Notes under the pieces: model-generated
The model's input: the letters and a program-made list of their open reading frames with translations, nothing else
Told to the model about the DNA's origin: nothing
Databases searched by the model: none
NCBI GenBank assembly: GCA_018433245.1
Contig: JAHDRN010000014.1
Span: 51,629 to 115,628 of the forward strand
DNA length: 64,000 nt
Source of the DNA: Candidatus Proruminimicrobium quisquiliarum
Lineage (GTDB): Bacteria; Elusimicrobiota; Endomicrobiia; Endomicrobiales; Endomicrobiaceae
Reading direction: 5' to 3'
Shown here: in pieces, positions 37,927-47,257 of the stretch
How positions within the stretch are numbered: position 1 is the first letter of the stretch
Layout of the letters: each line of letters begins with the position of its first letter
Translations under genes and position numbers: made by a program

Positions 37927-39912
37927 ATGAAAATTTTCAGAAAAACAATGCTTTTCATTGCGGCTGCCGGATTACTGTTTTCTCTGGCTTTGTTTGTTTT
38001 CATAAAAATATTTTTACCCCAGGAAAAAATCAAACAATATATAGTCTCTTATGCCAAAGAAAATTTCAACAGGGAAGTTTCTTTTGATACGGTATCGTTT
38101 AATATTATAGGAATAAATCTTAATAATTTTGCGCTTTCAGAAAGAACTGATTTTACAAAAGGGACTTTTATCAAAGCAAAAAATCTTACCGTTAAAATAT
38201 CATTAAAACCTCTTTTGCATAAAAAAATAGAGGTTCAAACTTTGAGTATTGACGGCATGAATATTCAAATGCATAAAGATAAAAACGGAAGATTCAATTT
38301 TAACGATATTTCAACAAAGAAAGAACAATCTGCGGAAAACGTTGAAAATAAAGTAAAAACCGTTAAAAATGACATCCCTTTTAAAATTGATAATTTTCAA
38401 ATAAAAGATTCTACCGTATCATTCAAAGACGATATTTTAAATTTGGACACCAAAATTTCTGATTTTAATATGCATATGACCGATTTTTCATTTACGGAAT
38501 TGTTTCCGTGCGAAATATCGTTCACTTTTAAATATAAACAAAGTAATATTGATGCTCTGTTGCCTGTCCGCCTAAAAACACAGTTAAATCTTAATAATCT
38601 GGACTTTGATAAACTGTTTGTTGATGTTATATCTTTTGAAACAACTTATAAAGATTCAACATTCAGCGCAACAGGCAAATTTGAAAATATTAATATGCCG
38701 AAAATCGATTTAAAAATAACGTGTAAAAATATAAGAGAAACAACGCTTAAAGATTTTTATATATCAAAAACAAAATTCAACATACAGGCAATTGACTGTA
38801 TTGCAAAAACGATTATCAATCTTGAAAATAAAACTGCCGATATCGAACAATTAGAAATTCTTTTACCGCAGTCGACATGCAATATTTCGGGGACAGTTAA
38901 CTGGAGAGACAAAGATTTAAAATATAACCTTAAGACGAATATCGATATTTTACTTGATAAATTATCTGAATTTGTTCCAAAATATGCACTAAACGGAAGA
39001 ATAAAATCAAAATTAGAAATTTCAAATTCCGTCTTTAACGGAAATATTGAAGGGACAAATATATCATTTAAATCTGAGCAGCCGTCCGTAGATTTAAAAA
39101 ATACAAATTTCAAAGTAATAATTCACTCAAAAAACAATATTATACTGAACAATTCATCAGGTATATTTAATACCGGAAATTTTACATTTTCCGGTTCCTA
39201 TTCGGGCAATGATATAGACTTGAAATTAAAAATGGATAAATTACTTATAAAAGAAAGTTCTTCAACCGCTACAACAAAAAAAGAACAAACAAATGAACAA
39301 ACAAAAGATGAAAACAAATCGGATTACAATATAAATTTAAATACCGATGTCAGCATAGACAATCTTGATGTCCCGTATTTAACCGGCAGAAATGCATATT
39401 TTAAAACATCTTTAAAATCAATTACTCCCGATATGAAAATCGTAAACGGTTCCTGCACGGCCGGTGTCGAGAACGGAAAAATAACGAATGTTGAAAAACT
39501 TGCGGAAAATAAATTCGCAAAAATTTTTCTGATGATTTTTAATGTTCTCAATAATAATATAAAACACTCCCAAAAAATAGATGATACACATAAAAAAGGC
39601 ATAAATTATGACAGCTTAATTTTTGATGTTGCTTTTACAAACGGGAAATTGACGACAAAGAAGATTAAATTCAAAATGCCAGTAACCGCTATTACTACAA
39701 CCGGTTTTGTTGATTTTAAAGCAGACAGTATAAGTTTAAACGTAAATACGGGTTTGTATGCAAAAATGAAAGTAACCGGAACCGTAGAAAATCCAAAAAC
39801 TTCTTTTGACGTTATAGGAACAGTCGGTGAAATTCTAAAAAATACTTCAAAAAGAAAAAACTCCAATCTAGGAAAATTAGACAGAGCTTTAAAAAATCTT
39901 TTCGGAAGATAA
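37927..39912 (+). CDS. AsmA-like envelope protein
   Basis: 661 aa from ATG 37927 (MKIFRKTMLFIAAAG); 20 in-frame codons upstream begin only at a TTG. An N-terminal membrane anchor is followed by a long beta-rich body with AsmA features: IKQYIVSYAKENFNREVSF near the start, VQTLSIDGMNIQMHKDKNGRFNF, and a C-terminal KMKVTGTVENPKTSFDVIG. AsmA-family proteins span the periplasm and move phospholipids or affect outer-membrane assembly. This supports an outer membrane, together with mlaE. Confidence 0.85.
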   Translation: MKIFRKTMLFIAAAGLLFSLALFVFIKIFLPQEKIKQYIVSYAKENFNREVSFDTVSFNIIGINLNNFALSERTDFTKGTFIKAKNLTVKISLKPLLHKKIEVQTLSIDGMNIQMHKDKNGRFNFNDISTKKEQSAENVENKVKTVKNDIPFKIDNFQIKDSTVSFKDDILNLDTKISDFNMHMTDFSFTELFPCEISFTFKYKQSNIDALLPVRLKTQLNLNNLDFDKLFVDVISFETTYKDSTFSATGKFENINMPKIDLKITCKNIRETTLKDFYISKTKFNIQAIDCIAKTIINLENKTADIEQLEILLPQSTCNISGTVNWRDKDLKYNLKTNIDILLDKLSEFVPKYALNGRIKSKLEISNSVFNGNIEGTNISFKSEQPSVDLKNTNFKVIIHSKNNIILNNSSGIFNTGNFTFSGSYSGNDIDLKLKMDKLLIKESSSTATTKKEQTNEQTKDENKSDYNINLNTDVSIDNLDVPYLTGRNAYFKTSLKSITPDMKIVNGSCTAGVENGKITNVEKLAENKFAKIFLMIFNVLNNNIKHSQKIDDTHKKGINYDSLIFDVAFTNGKLTTKKIKFKMPVTAITTTGFVDFKADSISLNVNTGLYAKMKVTGTVENPKTSFDVIGTVGEILKNTSKRKNSNLGKLDRALKNLFGR

Positions 39913-39915
39913 ACC

Positions 39916-40686
39916 CTATATTTTATGTTTTTTCGGAATGTTGAACTTTTTGTAATGTTTTTGCATTACGGTTTCAATATTTTTGTTTTGTTTTTCAAAT
40001 TCTTTTGATCTTACCGATTTATTCCAATAATGAAATATGAACACATCCGTCGCGTCTACAAGCTTATATCCGTATTTTTTTACTCTCTCGCAAAATTCAA
40101 TATCTTCTCCGAAACACGGATAGAAATTTTCGTTGAATAATCCGACTTTTTTAAATATGCTTTTTTTAATAAACATGCATAAACCGTGAACTGTTTTAGC
40201 TTTTTTGACCTTATGATAATTTGTTAATCTTATTTTATCTGCAACAATATCAATAATTTTTTTATCTTTTTCGGCTTTTTTCACAAATAGTTTATCTTCA
40301 AAAGGATTAAAGAAAGTTCCGGAAACGGCATTATTTTTATCTTTATTTAAAGCATATACTAAACCTTCAAGCCATTGTTTTGTAACTATCACATCATTAT
40401 TTATATAACAAATATATTTGCCTGTGGATTTAGAAATCCCGATATTTATGGCTTTTGCAACGCCATAGTTTGATTTTAACTGAATAATCTTTAGTCTTTT
40501 TAAATATTCCGATTTTAACTTTAACTTTTGAAAATATTTTTTTGTCCTGTCGCTTGAACCGTTATTAATTAAAATTAATTCATATGGATAAGTCGATTTT
40601 TTTAATACGCTGTCTATACACTGTTTCGTATATTTAACGGCGTTAAAACAAGGAATAATTACCGAAACTATATTTTTGTCAGTCAT
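39916..40686 (-). CDS. Family 2 glycosyltransferase (rhamnosyltransferase-like)
   Basis: 256 aa from ATG 40686 (MTDKNIVSVIIPC); a TTG three codons upstream is less likely. GT-A motifs: VSVIIPCFNAVKYTKQCIDS, LINNGSSDRT, YINNDVIVTKQWLEGL (acidic metal motif) and FGEDIEFCERVKKYGYKLVD (catalytic base region). It overlaps the UbiV-like gene by 8 bp and may modify a surface glycan. Confidence 0.85.
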   Translation of the reverse strand: MTDKNIVSVIIPCFNAVKYTKQCIDSVLKKSTYPYELILINNGSSDRTKKYFQKLKLKSEYLKRLKIIQLKSNYGVAKAINIGISKSTGKYICYINNDVIVTKQWLEGLVYALNKDKNNAVSGTFFNPFEDKLFVKKAEKDKKIIDIVADKIRLTNYHKVKKAKTVHGLCMFIKKSIFKKVGLFNENFYPCFGEDIEFCERVKKYGYKLVDATDVFIFHYWNKSVRSKEFEKQNKNIETVMQKHYKKFNIPKKHKI

Positions 40687-41473
40687 TATATACAATCCTG
40701 TCGGTTAAAATAGTATTTGCTATTTTTACATTTTTGTAAAATACAGCATTTCCTTTAATTATATAATTAAATTTTGTTCTGTATTTTTTAAGAATAATAT
40801 CAGATTTTTCACACTGTTTGGAACAATTATTTTTACTCATATTTAACTGTCCGCAATATTTTGTTGTTGATATCTTTATATACGGAAAATAAACAGATGT
40901 TTTAATGTTTTTCGGCAATTTAATATCCATATTCCAACTCAAATTATCAAGTTCAACTCTTATGATATTGTTTTTTATCATAAATTTTTGAAATATTAAA
41001 GAATTTACCAAAGATTGTCTGAAATATTCGAAAGTAGCTTCTGATATTTTTTTTGGCACAAAAACTTTTTGTTTTGATGACACGATTTTTTGTTTATTTA
41101 ATATAATGTCGTGTGCAAACGGATCTGTTTTTTGTTTTGTAAGTAATCTTCCCAAAACAAGTTTTATTTTGGGATAATGCAGTCTTATAAAATAGAAAAA
41201 TCCCCAGTCATTAAATACAATTTCGTCAAATAACAAATTATATTCATAAATAAATTTAAGCAAGGGCAGTACTTTTTTAAAATTTGACTGGGAAATATAA
41301 GAAAATACGACCGTAATTTTTTTATCAATAATGTTTTTTTGTAAAAACTTTAAATCTTTCAGAGCCGGCATTTTGTTTTCACAAAATTCATCTCCAAAAT
41401 AAATTCTGTCGAATTTACTGCATAAATTAAGTTTAGAAATATTATGTATTAATTTTGCTTTTTCTATTTTCAT
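40679..41473 (-). CDS. U32-family protein resembling UbiV
   Basis: 264 aa. It shares the UbiV layout: an early FGDEFC motif (compare YLGEAVC in E. coli UbiV) and a later three-Cys group KYC-x10-CSKQC, together a plausible four-Cys [4Fe-4S] site. It lies 3 bp downstream of a second U32 gene, as ubiU and ubiV do. UbiU/UbiV drive O2-independent ubiquinone hydroxylation, but this window shows no ubiquinone genes. A role in RNA or another hydroxylation is equally possible. Confidence 0.6.
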   Translation of the reverse strand: MKIEKAKLIHNISKLNLCSKFDRIYFGDEFCENKMPALKDLKFLQKNIIDKKITVVFSYISQSNFKKVLPLLKFIYEYNLLFDEIVFNDWGFFYFIRLHYPKIKLVLGRLLTKQKTDPFAHDIILNKQKIVSSKQKVFVPKKISEATFEYFRQSLVNSLIFQKFMIKNNIIRVELDNLSWNMDIKLPKNIKTSVYFPYIKISTTKYCGQLNMSKNNCSKQCEKSDIILKKYRTKFNYIIKGNAVFYKNVKIANTILTDRIVYND

Positions 41474-41476
41474 ATC

Positions 41477-42457
41477 TTATTTGTAAAAACATTGTGACTG
41501 GTTACATTTAAACAATTTTTTTTCTTCAAGAATACGCTTACAGTATTTTATATATTCTTTTTTTGATCTGTTTGTTTTAAGTCCTTTTATAGCTGATGAT
41601 ACAACCTCAACAAAAGAAACCGTTGATTTTTTTCTGTTTACTATTTTTAACGATAAATTTTTAATTTTTTTTAATTCATAGAAATTGCACAAATTACAGG
41701 AATGCCTCATAAAAGAAAGGAAATTGTCAGCATTAAGGTTGTATTTTTTCATATAGTAATCTGAAAATTTTGAGATATTTTGTTCTATAAGATGACAGCC
41801 TGTCTCACACATATTAACATTGTAAGTATTAACTATTTTTTGATTGTAATCCAGATTTTCGGAACAATGGAAAAAGGAACAAAATCCGTCTATAAAAAAA
41901 CAACTTCCGCCGAAAGCAAAAATTTCATACTGCATTGTCTTGTCGTAATTTATTATTTCAATAATATCTTTTATTGATAATTGTCTGTCTAAAATTATTC
42001 TTTTAGCTCCGAGAGATTTATAAAAGGCGATAGAATGATGATTAAAAACAGTTCCTCCGGTTGAAATAACTATATCTTTTTTATAATTGTTTTCTTTAAG
42101 CAGCAACAGAAGTGCGATATCATTAACGATTATTCCTTTAACTCCGTTTAAAGAACTTACTTTATTTATTGTATCCAGTATAAGTTTATATTGTTTTTGA
42201 ATGTACAATCCGTTAAAAGTTACATAAACGGGAAGCTTTAATTTTTCTGCCAAACTTATTGCCCTTTTAAATTCCTGCCAGTTTGTAAAATTGGCATCTT
42301 CTCCGCGTCTGTTGAGAATATTAAAGGCTATCGGATATTTTTTATTGACAGATTTGTCAAAAAACCCCGTATAAAGCTCTGTTGCTCCGGCTTTTTTTAA
42401 TTCTTCAATAACACTGATATTGTTAAAACCTGATGTTATATTAAAATGATATTTCAC
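41477..42457 (-). CDS. U32 peptidase-family protein resembling UbiU
   Basis: 326 aa, GTG start at 42457. U32 blocks: ELKKAGATELYTGF, VYVTFNGLYI, GIIVNDIALLLLLKE, ISTGGTVFNHHSIAFYKSLGAKRIILDRQLS and EIFAFGGSCFFIDGFCSFFH with Cys pairs matching the UbiU cluster region. Further Cys follow (NMCETGC, HSCNLCNF, and a C-terminal CNQSQC). It pairs with the UbiV-like gene. Probably an Fe-S protein rather than a peptidase. Confidence 0.7.
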   Translation of the reverse strand: MKYHFNITSGFNNISVIEELKKAGATELYTGFFDKSVNKKYPIAFNILNRRGEDANFTNWQEFKRAISLAEKLKLPVYVTFNGLYIQKQYKLILDTINKVSSLNGVKGIIVNDIALLLLLKENNYKKDIVISTGGTVFNHHSIAFYKSLGAKRIILDRQLSIKDIIEIINYDKTMQYEIFAFGGSCFFIDGFCSFFHCSENLDYNQKIVNTYNVNMCETGCHLIEQNISKFSDYYMKKYNLNADNFLSFMRHSCNLCNFYELKKIKNLSLKIVNRKKSTVSFVEVVSSAIKGLKTNRSKKEYIKYCKRILEEKKLFKCNQSQCFYK

Positions 42458-42510
42458 GCCGTTATTATATTAAAAAATAATGTTTGATACTACTCTTGTT
42501 AAATGATAAA

Positions 42511-43419
42511 ATGGCAAGCATTATGAAACTGCCGAAAATAAAAAAATTTCCTTTTACAGACATTTTAGGATGGTCTGTATCGCGGTATGACAGATTTAAC
42601 AATTGCAAAAGACAGTATTTTTACGATTATTACGCAAAATTTGACAAAGAAATTCCTTTTGATAACATACAACGCTTAAAAGCTTTAACTTCCACAGCTC
42701 TTGAGACCGGAAATATTGTGCATGACATAATAAGAGATTTGCTTCTGCGCATGCAAAAAACTTCAAAACCGATAGACAAAAAGAAATTCCTTCTTTATGC
42801 GTTTGAAAAAACAAATGCTTACTGCTCGGCAAAAACGTTTACCGAAGTATATTACAAACAAAAAGATTCCGTTAGCGGAGACGATTTGTATCCGGCGGTT
42901 GAAAAAACTCTTTTAAATTTTCTAAACAGTCAAAGATTAAGATGGATATTTGAAACGGCTTTAAAAGCGAGCGAAAACTGGGTGATAGAACCCGCCGGCT
43001 TCGGAGAAACGAGAATTGCCGGATATAAAGCCTATTGCAAAGTTGATTATCTGATACCGGTAGACGATAAAATATATATACTTGACTGGAAAACCGGCAA
43101 ACAGGATATTAAAAAACATTCAAAACAGCTTATGGGCTACGCTCTTTGGGCATCTTATCATTTTGAAACCGGATACGCCGAGATTATTCCTTCAATAGCT
43201 TATCTGTGCCCGTCTTACAGCGAAAGCAGCGTTGAATTACAAGAAAATGATCTTGAAATTTTAAAGAAACAGATAGTTGACGAAACTCTCCAAATGTACG
43301 GATATTTGTCGAATATAGAAAAAAATATTCCAAAACCCAAGGAACTATTTGAAAAAACCGACAATGGCTTTTTCTGCAAATACTGCAACTACAGAGAAAT
43401 CTGTCAAAATAATTACTAA
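42511..43419 (+). CDS. PD-(D/E)XK nuclease, RecB/Cas4-like with Fe-S cluster
   Basis: 302 aa from ATG 42511; the frame also opens at TTG 42484, and ATG 42523 is a third choice. N-terminal SVSRYDRFNNCKRQYFYDY supplies one Cys. The core has KVDYLIPVDDKIYILDWKTGK (D...DWK active site) and a QLMGYALW motif. The C-terminal FCKYCNYREIC supplies three Cys, giving a four-Cys cluster as in AddB/Cas4. No cas genes or CRISPR repeats are nearby. Its position before recA suggests DNA repair. Confidence 0.82.
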   Translation: MASIMKLPKIKKFPFTDILGWSVSRYDRFNNCKRQYFYDYYAKFDKEIPFDNIQRLKALTSTALETGNIVHDIIRDLLLRMQKTSKPIDKKKFLLYAFEKTNAYCSAKTFTEVYYKQKDSVSGDDLYPAVEKTLLNFLNSQRLRWIFETALKASENWVIEPAGFGETRIAGYKAYCKVDYLIPVDDKIYILDWKTGKQDIKKHSKQLMGYALWASYHFETGYAEIIPSIAYLCPSYSESSVELQENDLEILKKQIVDETLQMYGYLSNIEKNIPKPKELFEKTDNGFFCKYCNYREICQNNY

Positions 43420-43423
43420 ACGC

Positions 43424-43453
43424 TTGACAAACTATACGTTTGTATGGTATGCT
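43424..43453 (+). promoter_or_regulatory. Promoter of recA
   Basis: Perfect TTGACA (43424-43429), 18-bp spacer and TATGCT (43448-43453). +1 is near 43460 and the ATG is at 43492 after CGGAGGA. Confidence 0.75.
43427..43443 (+). promoter_or_regulatory. Dyad inside the recA promoter, candidate SOS operator
   Basis: ACAAAC-TATAC-GTTTGT, a perfect 6-bp inverted repeat with a 5-bp spacer, overlapping the end of the -35 hexamer. A repressor bound here would block RNA polymerase. It resembles but does not match known Gram-positive LexA boxes (CGAAC-N4-GTTCG). No lexA is in the window. Confidence 0.5.
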
Positions 43454-43491
43454 TACTCAAATGAAAAATAAACTAAATACGGAGGACTCAA

Positions 43492-44553
43492 ATGAGTAAA
43501 GATGAAAAAATAAAAGCACTTAATCTGGCATTATCACAAATTGAAAAAGATTTCGGCAAAGAAGCAATTATGCGACTTGGCGACAAAAACGCCCATGTTG
43601 ACGTTGACGTTATTCCCACCGGCGCGCTTCCTCTTGATATAGCAATAGGCATAGGCGGAATTCCCAGAGGCAGAATTATAGAAATTTTTGGGCCTGAATC
43701 ATCGGGAAAATCAACGCTTGCTTTATGCGTGGCCGCAGAAGCGCAGAAACAGGGGGGCATTGTTGCTTATATTGATGCAGAACATGCTATGGATCCTGAT
43801 TATGCTTCAAAACTCGGCGTAAATATTGACGATATGCTTATTTCCCAGCCTGATTCCGGAGAACAGGGTCTTGAGATTGCCGATAAATTAGTCCGTTCAG
43901 GCGCAGTTGATTTAATAATAGTAGATTCTGTTGCGGCACTTGTTCCGAGAGCCGAAATTGAAGGAGAAATGGGCGATTCTTTTATGGGACTTCAGGCAAG
44001 ACTGATGAGCCAGGCATTAAGAAAACTGACGGGCACTATATCAAAGTCAAAAACTTCAATAATTTTTATAAATCAATTAAGGCAAAAAATCGGAGTTATG
44101 TGGGGAAATCCCGAAACTACTCCCGGCGGACTTGCTTTGAAATTTTATTCATCAATCAGGCTTGACATAAGAAGAATTGAATCCATTAAAAAAGGAGACG
44201 AAATTTTAGGCAACAGCGTAAGAGTAAAAGTTATAAAAAACAAAGTTGCGGCTCCTTTCAAACAAGCGGAGTTTGATATTCTGTTCGGTATCGGAATAGA
44301 TAAATTCGGATATCTTATAGATATGGCGGCAAACAACGGAATCGTTGAAAAATCCGGTTCTTTTTATTCTTACAAAGGCGATAAAATAGGACAGGGCAGA
44401 GATAACGCCAAACAATATCTCCAGAATAATCCCGCAGTATCCGACGAAATAGAAAACTTTATAAGAGAAAAGTTTTTTGCAAAAAAAGAAACAGTAAAAT
44501 CTGAAAAACAGGAATCAAAAAAAACAGAAAAAGCGGAAAAGAAAAGCAAATAA
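43492..44553 (+). CDS. recA: Recombinase A
   Basis: 353 aa. Walker A GPESSGKS (67-74), [31 protein letters not shown], the L2 loop [20 protein letters not shown] and a Lys/Glu-rich C-terminal tail. RecA polymerises on ssDNA for strand exchange and SOS induction. It is followed by rimI at 2 bp and a membrane protein gene, so the three are co-oriented and may be co-transcribed. Confidence 0.98.
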   Translation: MSKDEKIKALNLALSQIEKDFGKEAIMRLGDKNAHVDVDVIPTGALPLDIAIGIGGIPRGRIIEIFGPESSGKSTLALCVAAEAQKQGGIVAYIDAEHAMDPDYASKLGVNIDDMLISQPDSGEQGLEIADKLVRSGAVDLIIVDSVAALVPRAEIEGEMGDSFMGLQARLMSQALRKLTGTISKSKTSIIFINQLRQKIGVMWGNPETTPGGLALKFYSSIRLDIRRIESIKKGDEILGNSVRVKVIKNKVAAPFKQAEFDILFGIGIDKFGYLIDMAANNGIVEKSGSFYSYKGDKIGQGRDNAKQYLQNNPAVSDEIENFIREKFFAKKETVKSEKQESKKTEKAEKKSK

Positions 44554-44555
44554 AA

Positions 44556-44993
44556 ATGGATAATTTCTGTATTTTGGATTTTGAAATCGGCGATTTGCAA
44601 AGGATTCTTGAGATACAAAAAGAATCTTTTTCGGACAACTGGTCCGAAAAAATGTTTATTGCCGAATCAAAAAATAAATTTTCAAATTTTAAAATAAATA
44701 AAACCGGCGGGATCACCGCCGGTTTTATAATTTACAGACTAATAGAAGACGAAGCTGAAATACTTAACATAGTAGTAGCAAAAGAATTCAGAGACAAAAA
44801 TTTCGGCAAAGCGCTTTTAACGCATGCGATAGAAGATTTAAAAGAAAAAAAAACCAAAACAATTTTTCTTGAAGTAAACGAAAGAAACAAAACGGCAATT
44901 GGTTTATATAACAAAACAGGATTTAAACAATACGGAACGCGTCCAAATTATTACGGCGCTGACAATGCCGTTTTAATGAAATTAATTTTATGA
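44556..44993 (+). CDS. rimI: GNAT acetyltransferase, probable ribosomal protein S18-alanine N-acetyltransferase
   Basis: 145 aa. RimI pattern: IQKESFSDNWSEKMF, AEILNIVVAKEFRDKNFGKALL (acetyl-CoA loop), FLEVNERNKTAIGLYNKTGFKQYGTRPNYY and a final ADNAVLMKLIL. RimI acetylates the N-terminus of S18. An 11-bp GC-rich hairpin followed by TTTT lies in its coding region (44700-44726). It overlaps the next gene by 4 bp. Confidence 0.85.
   Translation: MDNFCILDFEIGDLQRILEIQKESFSDNWSEKMFIAESKNKFSNFKINKTGGITAGFIIYRLIEDEAEILNIVVAKEFRDKNFGKALLTHAIEDLKEKKTKTIFLEVNERNKTAIGLYNKTGFKQYGTRPNYYGADNAVLMKLIL
44700..44730 (+). terminator. Terminator-like hairpin inside rimI
   Basis: The arm AAAACCGGCGG (44700-44710) pairs perfectly with CCGCCGGTTTT (44716-44726) across the 5-base loop GATCA, and TTTT is followed by ATAA. 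It lies about 145 bp into rimI, downstream of recA. It could end part of the recA transcripts and limit rimI and the following gene. Confidence 0.55.
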
Positions 44994-46429
44994 AAAACAA
45001 ATTTCTATTGTTTATAAAAAACCATTCTTCAATTATACTTACAATTCTGATACTTACGACAATATCGGTAATAAACTCGTCAAGGCATATAGGGTTAATT
45101 GAAGACGGCGTACATCATTTTTGGGAAGCCGTTACAGCCGACAATATATGGATCGGACATGAAGGTTTTTATAATTTCCCGTACAACTCAAGATTTTTCC
45201 CGTCAATATTATCCCATTTAGCAACAGGATTGGCGGTAAAAGCCGGTATTTTAAACATAGGCGTTTTATTGTATCTGTTCACAATGATATCATACCTTTC
45301 GCCTTTGCTTTTTCTTGTTATTATTTACTTGAACCTGCCGGAAAATAAAAAAGAATATTTTGATATTATTCTTTTGTCTTTTTTAATATGCGTCACTTTT
45401 ATGATTTATCAGATATGGACCGAAAATCTGATAACGGGATTATTTTTATGGATAATATTTGTCATATATTATTATGCCGATTTTAAAAAATTGTCATATA
45501 TAAATATTTTTTCTCTTCTGATTTTTCCGGTTGCTACAGTCAGCAGCCATCCTATGGTTGCAGTGTTTATTCCCGTATTGCTTATTACCGGAGTCAAAAA
45601 ATATATTAATGACAAAAATTTAAGCCTTTCGGCAAAGATTATTCTTATTTACAGTTTCATATTGTTAATTTTCGCTTTTATTTTTAATTGTTATTACATA
45701 TTGCATCCTATTTTTGCTGCAACAAACGAATATTTGCAGGGCGGCGTTTTTTACGGAATAAAAATGCTGAGATTATGCATATCCGTTTTATTGATTTTAT
45801 TTATTACCGTAAAAATAAAAAACGTTAAAAAATTAAAAATTTATAATTTTATATATCTCATCGCATGCGTAAATATTTTTGACGATATTCTTTTCAATAT
45901 CCAATCATCTGACGGATACACTTATAGAACTTTGGGATTTTATTCGGTATTGGTTTTTATGATTTTTTTGATTTTTTTCAAAAATATAAAAAATACGGTT
46001 TATATAAAAATTATAAATATTGTTATGCTGGCTTTACTGCTTGCAAACTCAGTACAGTATACAAGAATATGGGATAAATATTTATCGGATGTTAACCGTC
46101 ATTTTATTGCAAACAAACAAATAAACATTTTATACGATTCAAAACTGAACATATACACTTCACAGCCTGTTTTTTTTCAGGTTTATCATTATCATCTGCA
46201 TCCTTTTGTTCTGCTTTTGCTGCCTGAAACTTTCGGAATATCCGGCAGCGGCTACAAAACAATCGTAACTTCACAATCGCAGAGTCTTGCAGATTTTTAT
46301 GTTTCAAATATAATTAAAAGGAAAAATATCCTGAAGAAATTTTCAATTAATACAGACGAAAATTTTAAGCTTTATTTTAAAAAAGGAAAAGATTTAATAG
46401 ATCTTGAAAGCTACAAGAAGAGCGGTTAA
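44990..46429 (+). CDS. Polytopic membrane protein, unknown
   Basis: 479 aa with about ten membrane segments and a soluble C-terminal part of about 100 residues. An early loop LIEDGVHHFWEAV and charged residues before the second helix recall GT-C glycosyltransferases, but I see no diagnostic motif. It overlaps rimI by 4 bp at its start. Its last 36 bp overlap the convergent mlaE. Confidence 0.65.
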   Translation: MKNKFLLFIKNHSSIILTILILTTISVINSSRHIGLIEDGVHHFWEAVTADNIWIGHEGFYNFPYNSRFFPSILSHLATGLAVKAGILNIGVLLYLFTMISYLSPLLFLVIIYLNLPENKKEYFDIILLSFLICVTFMIYQIWTENLITGLFLWIIFVIYYYADFKKLSYINIFSLLIFPVATVSSHPMVAVFIPVLLITGVKKYINDKNLSLSAKIILIYSFILLIFAFIFNCYYILHPIFAATNEYLQGGVFYGIKMLRLCISVLLILFITVKIKNVKKLKIYNFIYLIACVNIFDDILFNIQSSDGYTYRTLGFYSVLVFMIFLIFFKNIKNTVYIKIINIVMLALLLANSVQYTRIWDKYLSDVNRHFIANKQINILYDSKLNIYTSQPVFFQVYHYHLHPFVLLLLPETFGISGSGYKTIVTSQSQSLADFYVSNIIKRKNILKKFSINTDENFKLYFKKGKDLIDLESYKKSG

Positions 46430-47221
46430 GAAATAGTCGGATATCAGTATCAAAATCATTGAAACCATAACGGAGCTTGTCGTTGCTTTTCCTACGCCTT
46501 CGGCTCCTCCGTGACATCCGAACCCTTTATGACAGGCAACTATAACAATAATAGCCGCAAAGAAAAATGATTTTATAAATCCGTGCATAAAAGCCGGTAT
46601 ATCCATAACGTTAAGGATATCTCCCATATAAACCGTTGAAGGAATATCCCAGTTCATATTTGTAACAAGAAGGCCGCCGTAAATACCTATGATATTTGCA
46701 ATAGCCGTAAGCAAAGGAACCATTGTTATACATGCCAAAAATCTCGGAACGGCAAGATATTTTATCGGATTTGTTCCGAGCGTATACAAAGCGTCCAGCT
46801 GCTCGGTAACTTTCATTGTCCCCAGTTCTGCCGTGATTGCGGCTCCGACTCGTCCTGCTATTACAACGGCAGTAAGAACGGGTCCTAACTCTTTTACAAG
46901 AGCAAAACCGGTAATCATTCCTATATAAACGGGTTCGTTAAAAAGATTTGAAGTCGCAGAACCAACCTGAAGAGCAAGCACCATCCCCGTAAAAAAAGAA
47001 GTCAAAAGTATAATAGGAAACGATCTGTACCCGACTTCAACCATTTGCATAACTGTATTTTTTATATTGATTTGGCCTTTAAAAATCCACAATAAAGTTT
47101 CGGCGGTTATCTGCGTTGCCTGCCCTGTTCCCGAAATAATATTCTTTACCAACCGTCCGGTAAAAGAAAACGGAGTTGAAGCGGTTTTTTCTATGATTTG
47201 TTTTGTTTGTTTTAAAACCAT
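46394..47221 (-). CDS. mlaE: MlaE-type ABC transporter permease
   Basis: 275 aa permease of an Mla-like phospholipid transporter between inner and outer membranes. Family blocks: FFTGMVLALQVGSATSNLF, ALVKELGPVLTAVVIAGRVGAAITAELGTM (shown in parts), EQLDALYTLGTNPIKYL and CHKGFGCHGGAEGVGKATT. The ATPase (MlaF) and MCE (MlaD) genes are not adjacent in the window. It lies 36 bp after alr on the same strand. Confidence 0.9.
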   Translation of the reverse strand: MVLKQTKQIIEKTASTPFSFTGRLVKNIISGTGQATQITAETLLWIFKGQINIKNTVMQMVEVGYRSFPIILLTSFFTGMVLALQVGSATSNLFNEPVYIGMITGFALVKELGPVLTAVVIAGRVGAAITAELGTMKVTEQLDALYTLGTNPIKYLAVPRFLACITMVPLLTAIANIIGIYGGLLVTNMNWDIPSTVYMGDILNVMDIPAFMHGFIKSFFFAAIIVIVACHKGFGCHGGAEGVGKATTSSVMVSMILILISDYFLTALLVAFKIY

Positions 47222-47257
47222 AATTTGATTCCGTCGGAAATTAAAGCCGTTATTTTA

